A DNA stretch of 64,000 nt from Aliishimia sp965656085. Its GTDB lineage: Bacteria; Pseudomonadota; Alphaproteobacteria; Rhodobacterales; Rhodobacteraceae. The notes under the pieces were generated by a model. That model ran no database searches. It was not told where the DNA came from and saw nothing but the letters and a program-made list of their open reading frames with translations. Made by a program: the position numbers and the translations under genes. Positions 34,789 through 43,943 of the stretch are shown in pieces (within the stretch, counting starts at the first letter, position 1; every line of letters begins with the position of its first letter). The stretch is taken from positions 115,552 through 179,551 of the forward strand of contig CBFHJA010000001.1 of NCBI GenBank assembly GCA_965656085.1, in the 5' to 3' direction.

Positions 34789-34990
34789 CAAAGGTTAACG
34801 CCACCCCACCGCACGCCGCCTTAACGGCTTCAAATCGCGGAACGAATCGTGATTTGTATGTACAGGTGCCATACGCTTAGCCATACGCCGAGCCATACAC
34901 CTGCCATACCTTGTTTTTAGGGCGTTAACGCCTCTATTCACGTTTTGTGCGAAAGCCGCGCCGCGCGGGCGTTCGCTGCGTTAACCTTTA
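34789..34990 (-). repeat. Interspersed GTTAAC/GTATGG repeat, copy B
   Basis: 202 bases, complete, in the opposite orientation to copies A and C. Termini are CAAAGGTTAACG (34789-34800) and CGTTAACCTTTA (34979-34990), an inverted pair. Read on the minus strand, the interior shows GGCGTTAACGCC (a perfect palindrome), AAAAACAAGGT, four GTATGG units spaced 11-12 bases apart, CTGTACATACAAATC and GATTCGTTCC. It lies between two convergent genes (ends at 34707 and 35000). No open frame is plausible. Confidence 0.8.
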
Positions 34991-34999
34991 GCCGCCTTG

Positions 35000-35428
35000 T
35001 CACCCCCGCGTGCCGGTCCAGTCGTGGTGCCCGCGCGCGCCCAGCACCGAGGACATCTGCGCGAATCCGTCGACATCATGCAGCAACGCGGTCGACACAT
35101 AGGGCTCGGTGGCCAGCGCCGACCGGGAGATCAGGTGGGTCTTGTAGGTGCCCAGAAACGTGCCATCCGCGCAATCCTCCAGCGAGATCGGCTCGCGCAC
35201 CACCGTGTCGATCCGCATCACGTCGCAGGCCGATAAGTACAGCTCATAATTGCGAAAAACCTCCTCATCCGTGTTCAGCACCACCGGCCCGGCCCGGGTG
35301 ACAAGCGAAAACGGCAGGCGAATACGTCTGCGCCACGGCGCGAATTGCCGCGTCATGAAACTCTCCGAAATGTCCTCCAGAAAGCGGTCGAATTCCTGTT
35401 CAGATATCGTCAAACTATGCGTCCCCAT
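35000..35428 (-). CDS. NTF2/SnoaL-like hypothetical protein
   Basis: 142-aa cytoplasmic protein. The alternation of an N-terminal helix (EQEFDRFLEDISESFMTRQF) and several beta strands (IRLPFSLVTRAGPVVL, FLGTYKTHLISR) suggests an NTF2/SnoaL-like cone fold, but no catalytic residues are identifiable. The start is ATG 35428. It is transcribed alone toward repeat copy B. Function unknown. Confidence 0.6.
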   Translation of the reverse strand: MGTHSLTISEQEFDRFLEDISESFMTRQFAPWRRRIRLPFSLVTRAGPVVLNTDEEVFRNYELYLSACDVMRIDTVVREPISLEDCADGTFLGTYKTHLISRSALATEPYVSTALLHDVDGFAQMSSVLGARGHHDWTGTRG

Positions 35429-35538
35429 CGTCCCGGGCCGACCTTAGTCGTTGACGCAATAAACTCAAATGTCTTTCTGTGGTGAGGATGAGCCGCAGTT
35501 TGTGCATCTCAGCTAAATGGCGGGAAAGCTTAGCGATT

Positions 35539-36768
35539 TCAGGCGTCCAGCGTCAGGACCTCGCCAAATTCGGGGTCTGTCGCGGGCGGGGAAAAACAAG
35601 CCCAGATCAACGGGCAAGGCGGAGCGCGACCGAGCGGGCCGTCCAGATCGGTCAGTATCACCACAGCAGACGGACCCAGCGCCGCGGCGCGGTGCAGCAC
35701 ATCCACGAAGGATGTCCCGCCCTCCCGCCTAGTCTGAAGCGCGTCGTGCAAGGCAGGCAAATTGGCGGCGCTGATCCGCAATTCGTCATAGACCACTTCG
35801 TCAAACCACAGCACATGGACCTCCGCGCGGGTACGGCGCGCGAGTCCACAGACCTCACCGGCGAACTGGCGCAATTGCGCATCGGGGATGGAGCCTGAAC
35901 TGTCCACGCCCACGACGATACGCGGCTGCCGCCGGTCGCGGAGCCGTGTGGGTTCGAACGCCGGGCTCGGGCTGCCATGGGCCATGGCCTCCGCCTCGGC
36001 GGCAATCCAGCGCCGGCGCGGGCGGCGATAGGACAGGCGCGGCGCGCGCATCAGAGCCTTGCCCAGCAGCCGGCGCAGACGGCGCTCCCACGGGGTCCGG
36101 GGCTTGGGCAAATCCCCCAGCCGCGCCAGCACCGGCCCGATGCCGCGCCCCGCCGCGCTTTGCCCCGTGAGCGCACGCTCCAGATGGCCCTGCCACTCCG
36201 CCTCTTCGGCTTGCTCCCGTGCACCTGCCTCAGGCTCCAGATCAACATCGAAGGCCCGTGCGCGCGCAAACTCCGCTTCCCGCTCGCGCCCGTGCGCGTC
36301 CTGCCCCTGAAGCGCAATGTAAAGCCGTTCCACATCCCATAGTGACACGGACACCTCTTCCGGCGGCAGTCGCAGCACCTCCACGGCCAGCCCCTGCACG
36401 GTGACGGCCGGGCGCGGCACCGCATGTCCGCCCGCCTCGATCACCGCGTTCACCAGCGCATCGGCGGCCAGATTGAAGCGCGCCGGATCGAAGAGCCCGC
36501 CCTGCCGTTCGGACATCCCCGCCTGCCGCGCCGAATGGCGCAGGGCGATGTGCAGAATGTGATGCCCCAGCAGCCCGATCTGCTCGCGCAGCGGCAGCGC
36601 CTCGAAGTCCGGTCCAACCACAATGGTCTCGCCGCGCGTTGCGCTCGGCCCGGCCCCGTCCACCACCCGGCACCACAGTGCCAGAGCGGCCAGCGCAGGG
36701 TCATGCTCGGGCAGATGTGCGAGCGCCGTGGCCGCCCGCGCGCTGCGCCCCGGAGCGGCAGACCTCAT
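35539..36768 (-). CDS. vWA-like/DUF2201 putative metallopeptidase protein
   Basis: 409-aa protein with the two-part architecture of the DUF2201 family. The N-terminal zinc-peptidase-like domain has LGHHILHIALRH around residues 67-78, where related proteins carry an HExxH motif; here the Glu position is His. The C-terminal vWA-like domain has VGVDSSGSIPD (MIDAS), REGGTSFVDVL and ILTDLDGP. The start overlaps the stop of the MoxR-type ATPase by ATGA. Such pairs act as AAA+/vWA chaperone modules. Loss of the glutamate suggests the N-terminal domain is not a peptidase here. Confidence 0.78.
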   Translation of the reverse strand: MRSAAPGRSARAATALAHLPEHDPALAALALWCRVVDGAGPSATRGETIVVGPDFEALPLREQIGLLGHHILHIALRHSARQAGMSERQGGLFDPARFNLAADALVNAVIEAGGHAVPRPAVTVQGLAVEVLRLPPEEVSVSLWDVERLYIALQGQDAHGREREAEFARARAFDVDLEPEAGAREQAEEAEWQGHLERALTGQSAAGRGIGPVLARLGDLPKPRTPWERRLRRLLGKALMRAPRLSYRRPRRRWIAAEAEAMAHGSPSPAFEPTRLRDRRQPRIVVGVDSSGSIPDAQLRQFAGEVCGLARRTRAEVHVLWFDEVVYDELRISAANLPALHDALQTRREGGTSFVDVLHRAAALGPSAVVILTDLDGPLGRAPPCPLIWACFSPPATDPEFGEVLTLDA

Positions 36769-37883
36769 TCGAGCCCGAGCGCCGCGCGGTCAGCGGCATA
36801 GCGTCGGTAGGCTTCGGACTGCGCAACCACCGCGTGCTGGCCCTCCTTGAGCGCCTTTTGCAGCAGGATCTCGAAACCGAAGGCGCACAATTCCGCCAAA
36901 GGCAGTGCGGAGAACTCAGGCTCGTCACGCTGCGCGGCAAGATGGCGCACCTGTTCCAGCGTCTCGATCACAGCGGGTAAACGGTCAGCATCCGCCGCGC
37001 CAATGAGACCGAACACCACCGCGTTCAGCCCGTGCAGCGTGGACGGAAACAGCTCCGCCCTCTGCTTTTGAGTCGCCTCCAGAAGCGCATCGATATGCAC
37101 AGAAGCGGCAATGTCATCGGCGACGACGGCGAACTCGGCAGCCACGGCGGTGCCCAGCGTCCCGGCCAGCGCCGCCCGGCACGTCATGCGGTCCGAAAGC
37201 GCGTTCAGTATCGCGCTCGCCCGCTCCCACGCACGCGGCGTGCAGGCCAATAAATGCCCCGCGCGCAGGCTCTCTTCAGTGGTCTCCAAAAGGTCCGGGC
37301 GTCCGCGCAAAAAGCTCGTCACCGCCGGGTGCAGGCCTTTCGGTATGGCGTAGTTCTCCAGCCAGTCGGCGGCCTCGGCCTGCACATGCAGGTGAACCAG
37401 ACGGTCCGACAGCGCGGTGCCCATTTCGAAGGCAACAGCCCCGTCGTCGACCGTATTGCCCGCCGCCACGATCATGACGGAACTGGGCAAAACATGCTGA
37501 CCCACGCGCCGTTCCTGCAAGAGCCCATAGACAGTGGGGTGGAGATCGGGCGAGGCGGCCGTGAGTTCGTCAAGAAACAGGATCGCGGGTTGCGCGGGGT
37601 CGTCCGGCAGATCCTCTGGCCGATACCAGACGGTCTTGCGCGCGTCGTGATCGTAATATGGCAGGCCACGCAAATCCTGCGGCTCGATCGTCGTCAAGCG
37701 CAGGTCGAAGAGCCTCGCACCGATCTCTCCAGCCAGTTGTTGCACGATCTCGGTCTTGCCGATCCCCGGCTTGCCATGCAGCATCCATGATACCGTGAGC
37801 GTGCCTTTCGTCTGCGCCGCCCAGCCGGCACGCAGCACATCCAGCGCGGCCCCGGCGGGCAAGGTCGGTGCGTTGAGACTCAT
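36765..37883 (-). CDS. MoxR-type AAA+ ATPase
   Basis: 372-aa AAA+ ATPase with Walker A HGKPGIGKTEIV, Walker B ILFLDELTAA, sensor 1 VIVAAGNTVDDG and sensor 2 region near TPRAWERAS. It belongs to the MoxR class that remodels partner proteins with vWA co-factors. The start at ATG 37883 overlaps the upstream membrane protein by four bases, and its stop overlaps the vWA gene, giving a three-gene coupled operon. The client protein is unknown. Confidence 0.85.
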   Translation of the reverse strand: MSLNAPTLPAGAALDVLRAGWAAQTKGTLTVSWMLHGKPGIGKTEIVQQLAGEIGARLFDLRLTTIEPQDLRGLPYYDHDARKTVWYRPEDLPDDPAQPAILFLDELTAASPDLHPTVYGLLQERRVGQHVLPSSVMIVAAGNTVDDGAVAFEMGTALSDRLVHLHVQAEAADWLENYAIPKGLHPAVTSFLRGRPDLLETTEESLRAGHLLACTPRAWERASAILNALSDRMTCRAALAGTLGTAVAAEFAVVADDIAASVHIDALLEATQKQRAELFPSTLHGLNAVVFGLIGAADADRLPAVIETLEQVRHLAAQRDEPEFSALPLAELCAFGFEILLQKALKEGQHAVVAQSEAYRRYAADRAALGLE

Positions 37884-38602
37884 GTCGCAACACCCTGCGG
37901 TGGCGCGGCGGTATCCATGAGAGCGGCCATGCGGGCATGGGCGGAAATCGCCGCGGTATCCAGCGTCACCATGTGCAGGTTTTCCTTGGTCGCGAGGCTG
38001 ATCTGGTGCAAACGCGCCGCGGTCAGGTCGTCGTCGAAAAGCCCCGCCTCGATAAGGGCACGGTCCGCGCTGGACAGGTCCAGCACTTCGGGCTCTGGCG
38101 CGGCCCGCTGCACCGAGACCAGTGTCAGCGGCGGCACACGCGCCAGTTCCGACTGTTCGATCACAAGCGACAACTCGCCGACCTGCATCTCGCGTCGCGC
38201 GGCGATCCGCGTCAGCACCCCCCGCGCATTGAAGCGCAGCGCATCGAGCCCGCGGGCCACCGCGTCCTCGGAGATCAGCCGTTTCCGCGCCTCCGGCGAG
38301 ATCGCCAGCACCCGCATCTCGACGAAACCTATGGCAAGCATCATCGGCACCGGCGCCTGAGAGATTGGCAGCGCCAGATGCGGCCATATCACCATCGCAA
38401 GCACGAAGGGAATCAGCGGTATCAGGAAGCGCAAAAGCTGCATTTCGAAAATCAGTCGCAGCCAAATCCGCCCTGACGCCCCCGCGCGGGGCAACACCGC
38501 AATGCGCCCGAGCATCCGCTTGGGCACTTGCCGCGTCTCCAGCGCAGCGCGGTTCAGCATGGTCGAGGGTGTGACAACAAACATGGCCCTAAAATAGCGC
38601 AT
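37880..38602 (-). CDS. Membrane-anchored hypothetical protein of the MoxR/vWA operon
   Basis: 240-aa protein with one hydrophobic hairpin or TM pair (about residues 54-83, FLIPLIPFVLAMVIW and nearby). A cytoplasmic C-terminal part of about 150 residues contains a helical segment (RKRLISEDAVARGLDALRFN) and DLSSADRALIEAGLFDDDL. No family is recognised. ATG 38602 is used; ATG 38584 (MFVVTPSTML) is an alternative. Being first in the vWA/MoxR operon, it may anchor the complex at the membrane. Confidence 0.55.
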   Translation of the reverse strand: MRYFRAMFVVTPSTMLNRAALETRQVPKRMLGRIAVLPRAGASGRIWLRLIFEMQLLRFLIPLIPFVLAMVIWPHLALPISQAPVPMMLAIGFVEMRVLAISPEARKRLISEDAVARGLDALRFNARGVLTRIAARREMQVGELSLVIEQSELARVPPLTLVSVQRAAPEPEVLDLSSADRALIEAGLFDDDLTAARLHQISLATKENLHMVTLDTAAISAHARMAALMDTAAPPQGVAT

Positions 38603-38712
38603 CGGCGCGGCAAACAACCCGTTTTTTGCCACGCCGCTTTCCGGGGTGTTGGGTTTCACAGAGCAAGGGGCTAGGTCTGCGTAAAGATAGGAAGGCATCT
38701 GCGGAGACCGCC

Positions 38713-40185
38713 ATGACGAGACAGATCACGCGAGCCGCATGGGTGGCGGTGGCGCTGGTCGTATGTGTGGGTGTCTGGCTGCTGGAGACCGCGCGGAACG
38801 AAACCGACCTGCGCGTGGTGCCGAGCCCGGCGGGCGACCTGCATATCTACCGCAGCCCAGAGGCGCCGGACGGCCCGCTCGTGCTCGTGGCGCATGGCTT
38901 CGGCGGCTCGGTCCAACTGATGCAGACGATCTCCCGTGATCTGGCCCGTGCTGGCTTCACCGCCGTGGCCTTCGATTTCATTGGTCATGGTCGCAACCCG
39001 GAACGAATGAGCCGGGACATCACCACACTGGAGGGCACCACGGCGCAGTTGATCGGGCAGGCCCGGCAGATCATGGCGGCGGCGCGGGAGGCGACCGGCC
39101 TTGACGGACCTGCCGCGCTTGTCGGCCATTCCATGGCCACCGACATCCTGATCCGCGCCGGGCAGGACTTGTCGCAGATCGGCGCGGTGGTAGCGATCTC
39201 GATGTATTCCGACGCGATCACACCCGATTATCCCGAACGTCTTCTGGTGGTCTCCGGCGAGTGGGAAGACCGTTTGCGCAAGGTCGGACTGAACGCCGTG
39301 CATCAGATCGACCCAGAAGCAGGCGAGTTCGAGACCGTGCGCGCGGGCGATGTGGCGCGGCGCACGATCTTTGCACCGCGCACCGAGCATGTGGCGGTCC
39401 TTTTCAGCCATACCACCCTACGCGAAATCCGTGACTGGCTGGGCGCTGCACTGGATCACCCCCCGCAGGGCACGCCGCACACTCAAGGCTGGATCAAGCT
39501 CGCCGTGTATGCGGGGATGGTGGCGCTGATCTTCCCGCTGGCCCGGCTCTTGCCGCAGACGGCCACGGCTCCGACGCCGCTCAGGGCGCGCGGCTTCGGG
39601 GCCGTTCTGGGCGGCGCAGCACTGGCGGGGATCGTCGGTGTTTTCGTTCTGCCCGGCACGGTGCTCGGCACCGCTGCGCTGGGGCACCTTCTTGGCTTTT
39701 GCCTGTTCTGGGGCCTCGCCGCCCTCGCCCTGCTGTGGCATTTCGGGCGCAGGCCCCGTGTGCCAGCCTTGGGCGGCGCGGCACTGCTGACGCTATGGGG
39801 GCTGGTCTTCGCGCTGGTGCTCGACCGCTATGGCGCCGCCTTTCTGCCCGCTGGACCACGCGCCGGGCTGATGGCGGTTCTGCTGATCGGCACCCTGCCC
39901 TTCCTGTTGTCGGACCGCCTGCTCGTGCAGGGCGCCCCGGTCTGGCGCCGGATCGCCGCGCGGGCCTTGCCAATAGTGACCCTGTCGAGCGTCATGATCG
40001 CAGCGCCGACGCAGGTCGGGCTGATGTTCACAGTCCTTCCAGTGATGGTGCTGTTCTATCTGGTTTATGGCACGATGGGCCGGGCGGTGGCACGCCGGGC
40101 CGGCCCCGAGGCGGCAAGTTTAGGCCTCGCGGTCATACTCGCCTGGGCTATCGCGGGCAGCACGCCGCTCTTTATCGGGCTCTGA
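38713..40185 (+). CDS. Alpha/beta hydrolase fused to polytopic membrane domain
   Basis: 490-aa protein. An N-terminal TM (residues about 8-22) is followed by an alpha/beta-hydrolase domain of about 210 residues with oxyanion region LVAHGFGGS, nucleophile elbow LVGHSMATD and a late histidine in TEHVAVLF. From about residue 258 there are seven or eight hydrophobic helices to the C-terminus (for example LAVYAGMVALIFPLARLL and LAVILAWAIAGSTPLFIGL). The substrate is unknown, perhaps lipophilic. The start at ATG 38713 excludes 29 upstream residues. Confidence 0.75.
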   Translation: MTRQITRAAWVAVALVVCVGVWLLETARNETDLRVVPSPAGDLHIYRSPEAPDGPLVLVAHGFGGSVQLMQTISRDLARAGFTAVAFDFIGHGRNPERMSRDITTLEGTTAQLIGQARQIMAAAREATGLDGPAALVGHSMATDILIRAGQDLSQIGAVVAISMYSDAITPDYPERLLVVSGEWEDRLRKVGLNAVHQIDPEAGEFETVRAGDVARRTIFAPRTEHVAVLFSHTTLREIRDWLGAALDHPPQGTPHTQGWIKLAVYAGMVALIFPLARLLPQTATAPTPLRARGFGAVLGGAALAGIVGVFVLPGTVLGTAALGHLLGFCLFWGLAALALLWHFGRRPRVPALGGAALLTLWGLVFALVLDRYGAAFLPAGPRAGLMAVLLIGTLPFLLSDRLLVQGAPVWRRIAARALPIVTLSSVMIAAPTQVGLMFTVLPVMVLFYLVYGTMGRAVARRAGPEAASLGLAVILAWAIAGSTPLFIGL

Positions 40186-40212
40186 AAGAAAAATTCATAT
40201 AGGGAGACCCAC

Positions 40213-40683
40213 ATGGACCTGACCCCCGATTGGGAATTCGTCGCGGACACGGTGATGGGCGGCGTGTCCACCGGGCAGGTCCGCCAAGAAACGGTCGCGG
40301 GGCGCGACGCGGTGCGGCTGACTGGCGCGGTCTCGCTCGACAACAATGGCGGTTTCGTGCAGGTCGCGGGCGATTTCGCCCCGTCCGGCACGCTGCTGGA
40401 TGCCAGCGACTGGACGGGAATCGCCTTCGACACGTACGGCAATGGCGAGGAGTATGAGGTCCGGCTTCGCACTGACGCGCTGACCCGGCCTTGGCAATCC
40501 TTCCGGGCGAACTTCACCGCACCACCTGACTGGACCGAGCACCTCATCCCCTTCACCGCCTTCAAACCGCACCGCACCGAGGCGGCGCTCGACCCTGCCC
40601 GCCTCCGCCGCATTGGTTTTCTCGCCATCAGCCGGGCCTTCGACGCCGACCTCTCAATCACGCGCTTGCGCCTTTATCGTTGA
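40213..40683 (+). CDS. CIA30-family protein
   Basis: 156-aa single-domain protein of the complex I intermediate-associated protein 30 family. The hallmark VADTVMGGVSTG is at residues 10-21, followed by AVSLDNNGGFVQV and LDPARLRRIGFLA. The fold is a galactose-binding-like beta sandwich. In bacteria its role is unclear; a direct complex I assembly role is not established. The ribosome-binding site is TAGGGAGA. It sits between the hydrolase and the ABC1-kinase gene, on the same strand. Confidence 0.8.
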   Translation: MDLTPDWEFVADTVMGGVSTGQVRQETVAGRDAVRLTGAVSLDNNGGFVQVAGDFAPSGTLLDASDWTGIAFDTYGNGEEYEVRLRTDALTRPWQSFRANFTAPPDWTEHLIPFTAFKPHRTEAALDPARLRRIGFLAISRAFDADLSITRLRLYR

Positions 40684-40713
40684 ACACCGCCCAAGCCCGG
40701 CTAAGTGCGGTTC

Positions 40714-42042
40714 ATGTCTGATACGTCTCAAAGCGACGCGCGACCGGTCCCGGTGCCTGCCGGGCGTCTCACCCGCATGGCCCAGCTTGGCGGCATGACC
40801 GCGAGCGTGGCGGGCAACATGGCAGTGGGTAGTCTGGCGCAACTCGGACGCGGCCAGCGCCCGGCGATGCGCGATCTTCTGCTCACCCCGCGCAACATGC
40901 GCCGCGTGGCCGACCAGCTTGCCAAGATGCGCGGCGCGGCGATGAAGTTGGGCCAGCTTGTGTCGATGGACACCGGCGACGTGCTGCCGCCAGAACTGGC
41001 CGAGATCATGGCTAGGCTCAGGAGCGACGCGCATTTCATGCCGCCGGCCCAACTCAAGACCGTTCTTGGCGCCGCATGGCCCGCCGATTGGCAGCGCCGC
41101 TTCAAGCGCTTCGACGTGCGCCCGATCGCGGCGGCCTCCATCGGACAGGTTCACCGCGCCCAGACCCGTGACGGGCGCGATCTGGCGATCAAGGTACAAT
41201 ATCCGGGCGTCGCGCGCAGTATCGACAGCGACGTGGCCAATGTCGGCGCGCTGATACGTGCGTCAGGCTTGCTGCCCAAGGGGTTTGCGCTTGGACCCTA
41301 TCTCGACGAAGCAAGGCGGCAACTCCACGAGGAAACCGATTATGCCCTCGAGGCCCGGCATTTGCAGAGCTTCGCAGACATTCTTGCGGGTGACGCACGC
41401 TTTGTCGTGCCCGGCTTCGAGGCCAATTGGAGCACTGGCGAGATCCTCGCCATGGAATATGTCGCGGCCCAGCCGATCGAAACCGTCGAGACCGCCGATG
41501 AGCAGACACGCACGAAGGTCGCATATGACCTGATCGACCTCACGTTGTCAGAACTGTTCACCCATGGCGTGATGCAGACCGACCCGAATTTCGCCAATTA
41601 TCGCTACGATCCGACCCGCGGAAAGATCGTGCTTTTGGATTTCGGCGCTACGCGCTGGATTTCGCCCGAGGTGCTCGACCAGTACCGCGACATGCTGCGT
41701 GCTGGGCTGGAGATGGATATCGCAGCGGTCGCACAGGTCGCGACGGCCATGGGCGCATTGCCCGAAGATTGCGCATCGCACCACCGGGACCGGCTGGTCA
41801 AGATGATGCACAGCGCCTTTGCCGCGCTCGCAAGCGCCGAGCCTTACGATTTCGCCGACATGACCCTGTCGCGGCAGATGCAGGCGGATGGGATTGCGCT
41901 GGCGGAGGATGGGTTCCTGCCCCCGCCGGTGCCGATGGACGTGCTCTATGTGCAGCGCAAACTCGCAGGGATGTTCTTGCTTGCCGCGCGGCTTCGGGCC
42001 AAGCTGCCGCTCAGACAGATGATTGCGGAGCATGTGGGATGA
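40714..42042 (+). CDS. ABC1/UbiB-family atypical kinase
   Basis: 442-aa member of the ABC1/ADCK/UbiB family. The KxGQ motif is in AAMKLGQLVSMDTGDVLP, the Ala-rich loop in AAASIGQVHRA, the VAIK-like lysine in LAIKVQYPG, the catalytic segment in MQTDPNFANYRYD and the DFG-like segment in VLLDFGATR. These proteins act as ATPases/kinases in ubiquinone or lipid homeostasis. The hydrophobic C-terminus of true UbiB is absent, so it is more like the soluble paralogue group. The start at ATG 40714 is preferred to GTG 40705. The stop overlaps the amidase start. Confidence 0.87.
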   Translation: MSDTSQSDARPVPVPAGRLTRMAQLGGMTASVAGNMAVGSLAQLGRGQRPAMRDLLLTPRNMRRVADQLAKMRGAAMKLGQLVSMDTGDVLPPELAEIMARLRSDAHFMPPAQLKTVLGAAWPADWQRRFKRFDVRPIAAASIGQVHRAQTRDGRDLAIKVQYPGVARSIDSDVANVGALIRASGLLPKGFALGPYLDEARRQLHEETDYALEARHLQSFADILAGDARFVVPGFEANWSTGEILAMEYVAAQPIETVETADEQTRTKVAYDLIDLTLSELFTHGVMQTDPNFANYRYDPTRGKIVLLDFGATRWISPEVLDQYRDMLRAGLEMDIAAVAQVATAMGALPEDCASHHRDRLVKMMHSAFAALASAEPYDFADMTLSRQMQADGIALAEDGFLPPPVPMDVLYVQRKLAGMFLLAARLRAKLPLRQMIAEHVG

Positions 42043-43478
42043 GCTTTGACTATGATGCGCTGGATGCGACCGGGTTGGCGGAACTGGTGGCGACGGGGCA
42101 GGCGAGCCCGGATGAATTGCTCGACGAGGCGCTCGCGCGGACCGAGGCGGTCAATGGCGATCTGAACGCCGTGGTGATGATGCGCGAAGAGGCCGCGCGC
42201 CGGATGATCCGCGAGGGCCTGCCGGACGGCCCGTTCAAGGGCGTGCCGTTCCTGCTCAAAGACCTCGGCGCCGAGGCGAAGGACTTCCCGACCAATAATG
42301 GCTCCAATCTCTTCAAGGACTTCCACTGGCCCTATGACAGCGAGATTTACCTCCGCATGAAGGCGACCGGCGTGGTGCCTTTTGCGCGCACGACCTCGCC
42401 GGAGGCAGGGATCGGCCCGGTCACGGAGGCGTCGGTCTATGGCGGGCCGACCCGCAACCCGTGGGATCTGGGCCGAACCTCCGGGGGCTCCTCGGGCGGC
42501 TCTGGCGCGGCGGTGGCTGGGGGGATCGTACCGCTGGCCCACGGCTCCGATGGCGGCGGGTCGGTGCGTATCCCGGCGGCCTCCTGTGGCCTCTTTGGGC
42601 TGAAGGCCACCCGCGCGCGCTTCCCGGACGGGCCGATGTCCGGCGAGGGCTGGGGCGGCATGGCAATTGACGGATTTCTGTCCCGCTCGGTGCGCGACAA
42701 CGCGGTGATGATGGATGCCTGCGCAGGGACCGATCTGGGCGCGCCCTATGCTGCGCCGCCAATGCCGATGAGCTTCACCGAGGCCCTGACCCACGACCCC
42801 GGCAAGCTGCGCATCGGCTTGTGCGAGACGACGTTCGACGGAAGCGCGGTGCACCCGGACGTGCGGGAGGCTGTGCAGGCAGCGGGCCGCGTGCTCGAAA
42901 GCCTCGGCCATACGGTAGAGCCCTATCGCCCCGAGGCGGACCACCAAGGCATGATGCATGCCTGGACCAAGATCGTCGCCTGCGGCACCGCGCTCTCGAT
43001 CCGCTCCCGGCTCGCGCGTCTGGGGCGCGACTTGCAACAGGGAGATGTGCAGGGCGTGGCGCGTGGCGCGCTGGCCTATGCGGATACGATCAGCGGCGCA
43101 GACTATCTTGCGGCGATTGAAAAGGTCCATGCTTACGGCCGAGAAATGGCCCACGCGTTGGACGGGATCGACGTGCTGGTGTCAGCCACGCTGGCCGAAC
43201 CACCCGCCGAGGTGGGCCGCTTCCACCACGAGCGCGAGGACTTCGCCAACTACCGCACGGGCCCAGGCGGCGTGTTCGACTACTCCCCGTTCTGCGCGGC
43301 CTTTAACGCGTCCGGCCAACCCGCCGCCACAGTCCCGCTGCACTGGACGCCTGACGGTTTGCCAGTCGGCATCCACCTCGCCGCGAGCTTCGGCGACGAC
43401 GCGCTGTTGGTGGCCTTGTCGGCCCAACTCGAACAGTCGGCCCCGTGGGCGCATCACAGACCGCCGCTCCACCGCTGA
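42039..43478 (+). CDS. Amidase-signature family hydrolase
   Basis: 479-aa amidase. The Ser-cisSer-Lys triad is K74 (FLLKDLG), S151 in GGSSGGSGAAVAG and nucleophile S175 in HGSDGGGSVRIPA. Length and C-terminal segment (FNASGQPAATVPLHWTPDGL) are typical. The substrate class (aryl amide, carbamoyl, 6-aminohexanoate-type) cannot be set. It is coupled to the ABC1 kinase gene (ATGA overlap) and ends at a shared convergent terminator. Confidence 0.88.
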   Translation: MSFDYDALDATGLAELVATGQASPDELLDEALARTEAVNGDLNAVVMMREEAARRMIREGLPDGPFKGVPFLLKDLGAEAKDFPTNNGSNLFKDFHWPYDSEIYLRMKATGVVPFARTTSPEAGIGPVTEASVYGGPTRNPWDLGRTSGGSSGGSGAAVAGGIVPLAHGSDGGGSVRIPAASCGLFGLKATRARFPDGPMSGEGWGGMAIDGFLSRSVRDNAVMMDACAGTDLGAPYAAPPMPMSFTEALTHDPGKLRIGLCETTFDGSAVHPDVREAVQAAGRVLESLGHTVEPYRPEADHQGMMHAWTKIVACGTALSIRSRLARLGRDLQQGDVQGVARGALAYADTISGADYLAAIEKVHAYGREMAHALDGIDVLVSATLAEPPAEVGRFHHEREDFANYRTGPGGVFDYSPFCAAFNASGQPAATVPLHWTPDGLPVGIHLAASFGDDALLVALSAQLEQSAPWAHHRPPLHR

Positions 43479-43489
43479 ACAAAATGCAA

Positions 43490-43511
43490 AAAGGCCCCAA
43501 GAGGGGCCTTT
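43490..43511. terminator. Bidirectional intrinsic terminator
   Basis: AAAGGCCCC (43490-43498), a four-base loop and GGGGCCTTT (43503-43511) form a 9-bp stem. The A-run before it (GCAAAAAGG) is a T-run on the minus strand, so it can end transcription of the leftward VPEID-CTERM gene as well as the rightward amidase. Confidence 0.8.
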
Positions 43512-43541
43512 CAGTATCTCTGAACGTGAGGACTTAGCTAA

Positions 43542-43844
43542 CTACACGCTCCGGCGGCGACGCTCCCAAGCAAGCAGAAGCATCGCTGCGACCAAAGCAA
43601 GTGCCGCTGTTCCTTCCAGCGCCGAGATCTCAGGCACGACACAACCTGTTTGCGGACCTAAGGGATCGCTGCATTCATCTGCGACCGCCGATGTCGTTGT
43701 CGAGAAAGTCACCACGGACAACACACCAAAGAAAAGAGCAGCAGCCGCAGCGATCGACATACGACGCTTACGCACTTTCTTCTTCTCCGAAACTATCTTG
43801 TTGAATTCAGACGAACGACGCTTCCGACGCGTTTCACTCTTCAT
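43542..43844 (-). CDS. VPEID-CTERM sorting-signal protein
   Basis: 100-aa exosortase substrate. A long basic N-region (residues 1-28) and signal helix (SIAAAAALFFGVLSVVTF, cleavage near AVA/DE) are followed by a very short mature part with two cysteines (DECSDPLGPQTGC). The C-terminal tripartite signal has motif VPEISALEG, a TM helix (TAALALVAAMLLLAW) and an ERRRR stop. This is the VPEID-CTERM type recognised by exosortase E. GGGAG eight bases before ATG supports the start. It is encoded 99 bases downstream of the large repeat protein on the same strand, near its presumed sortase at 47485. Confidence 0.87.
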   Translation of the reverse strand: MKSETRRKRRSSEFNKIVSEKKKVRKRRMSIAAAAALFFGVLSVVTFSTTTSAVADECSDPLGPQTGCVVPEISALEGTAALALVAAMLLLAWERRRRSV

Positions 43845-43943
43845 AATATACTCCCATCACCTTTCAGGCATACCCGTACGCCAGTTTTATGTCTAACCCA
43901 AACACTGCGCTCAGTCACCCACAAATTAACACAAGTTAACAAA

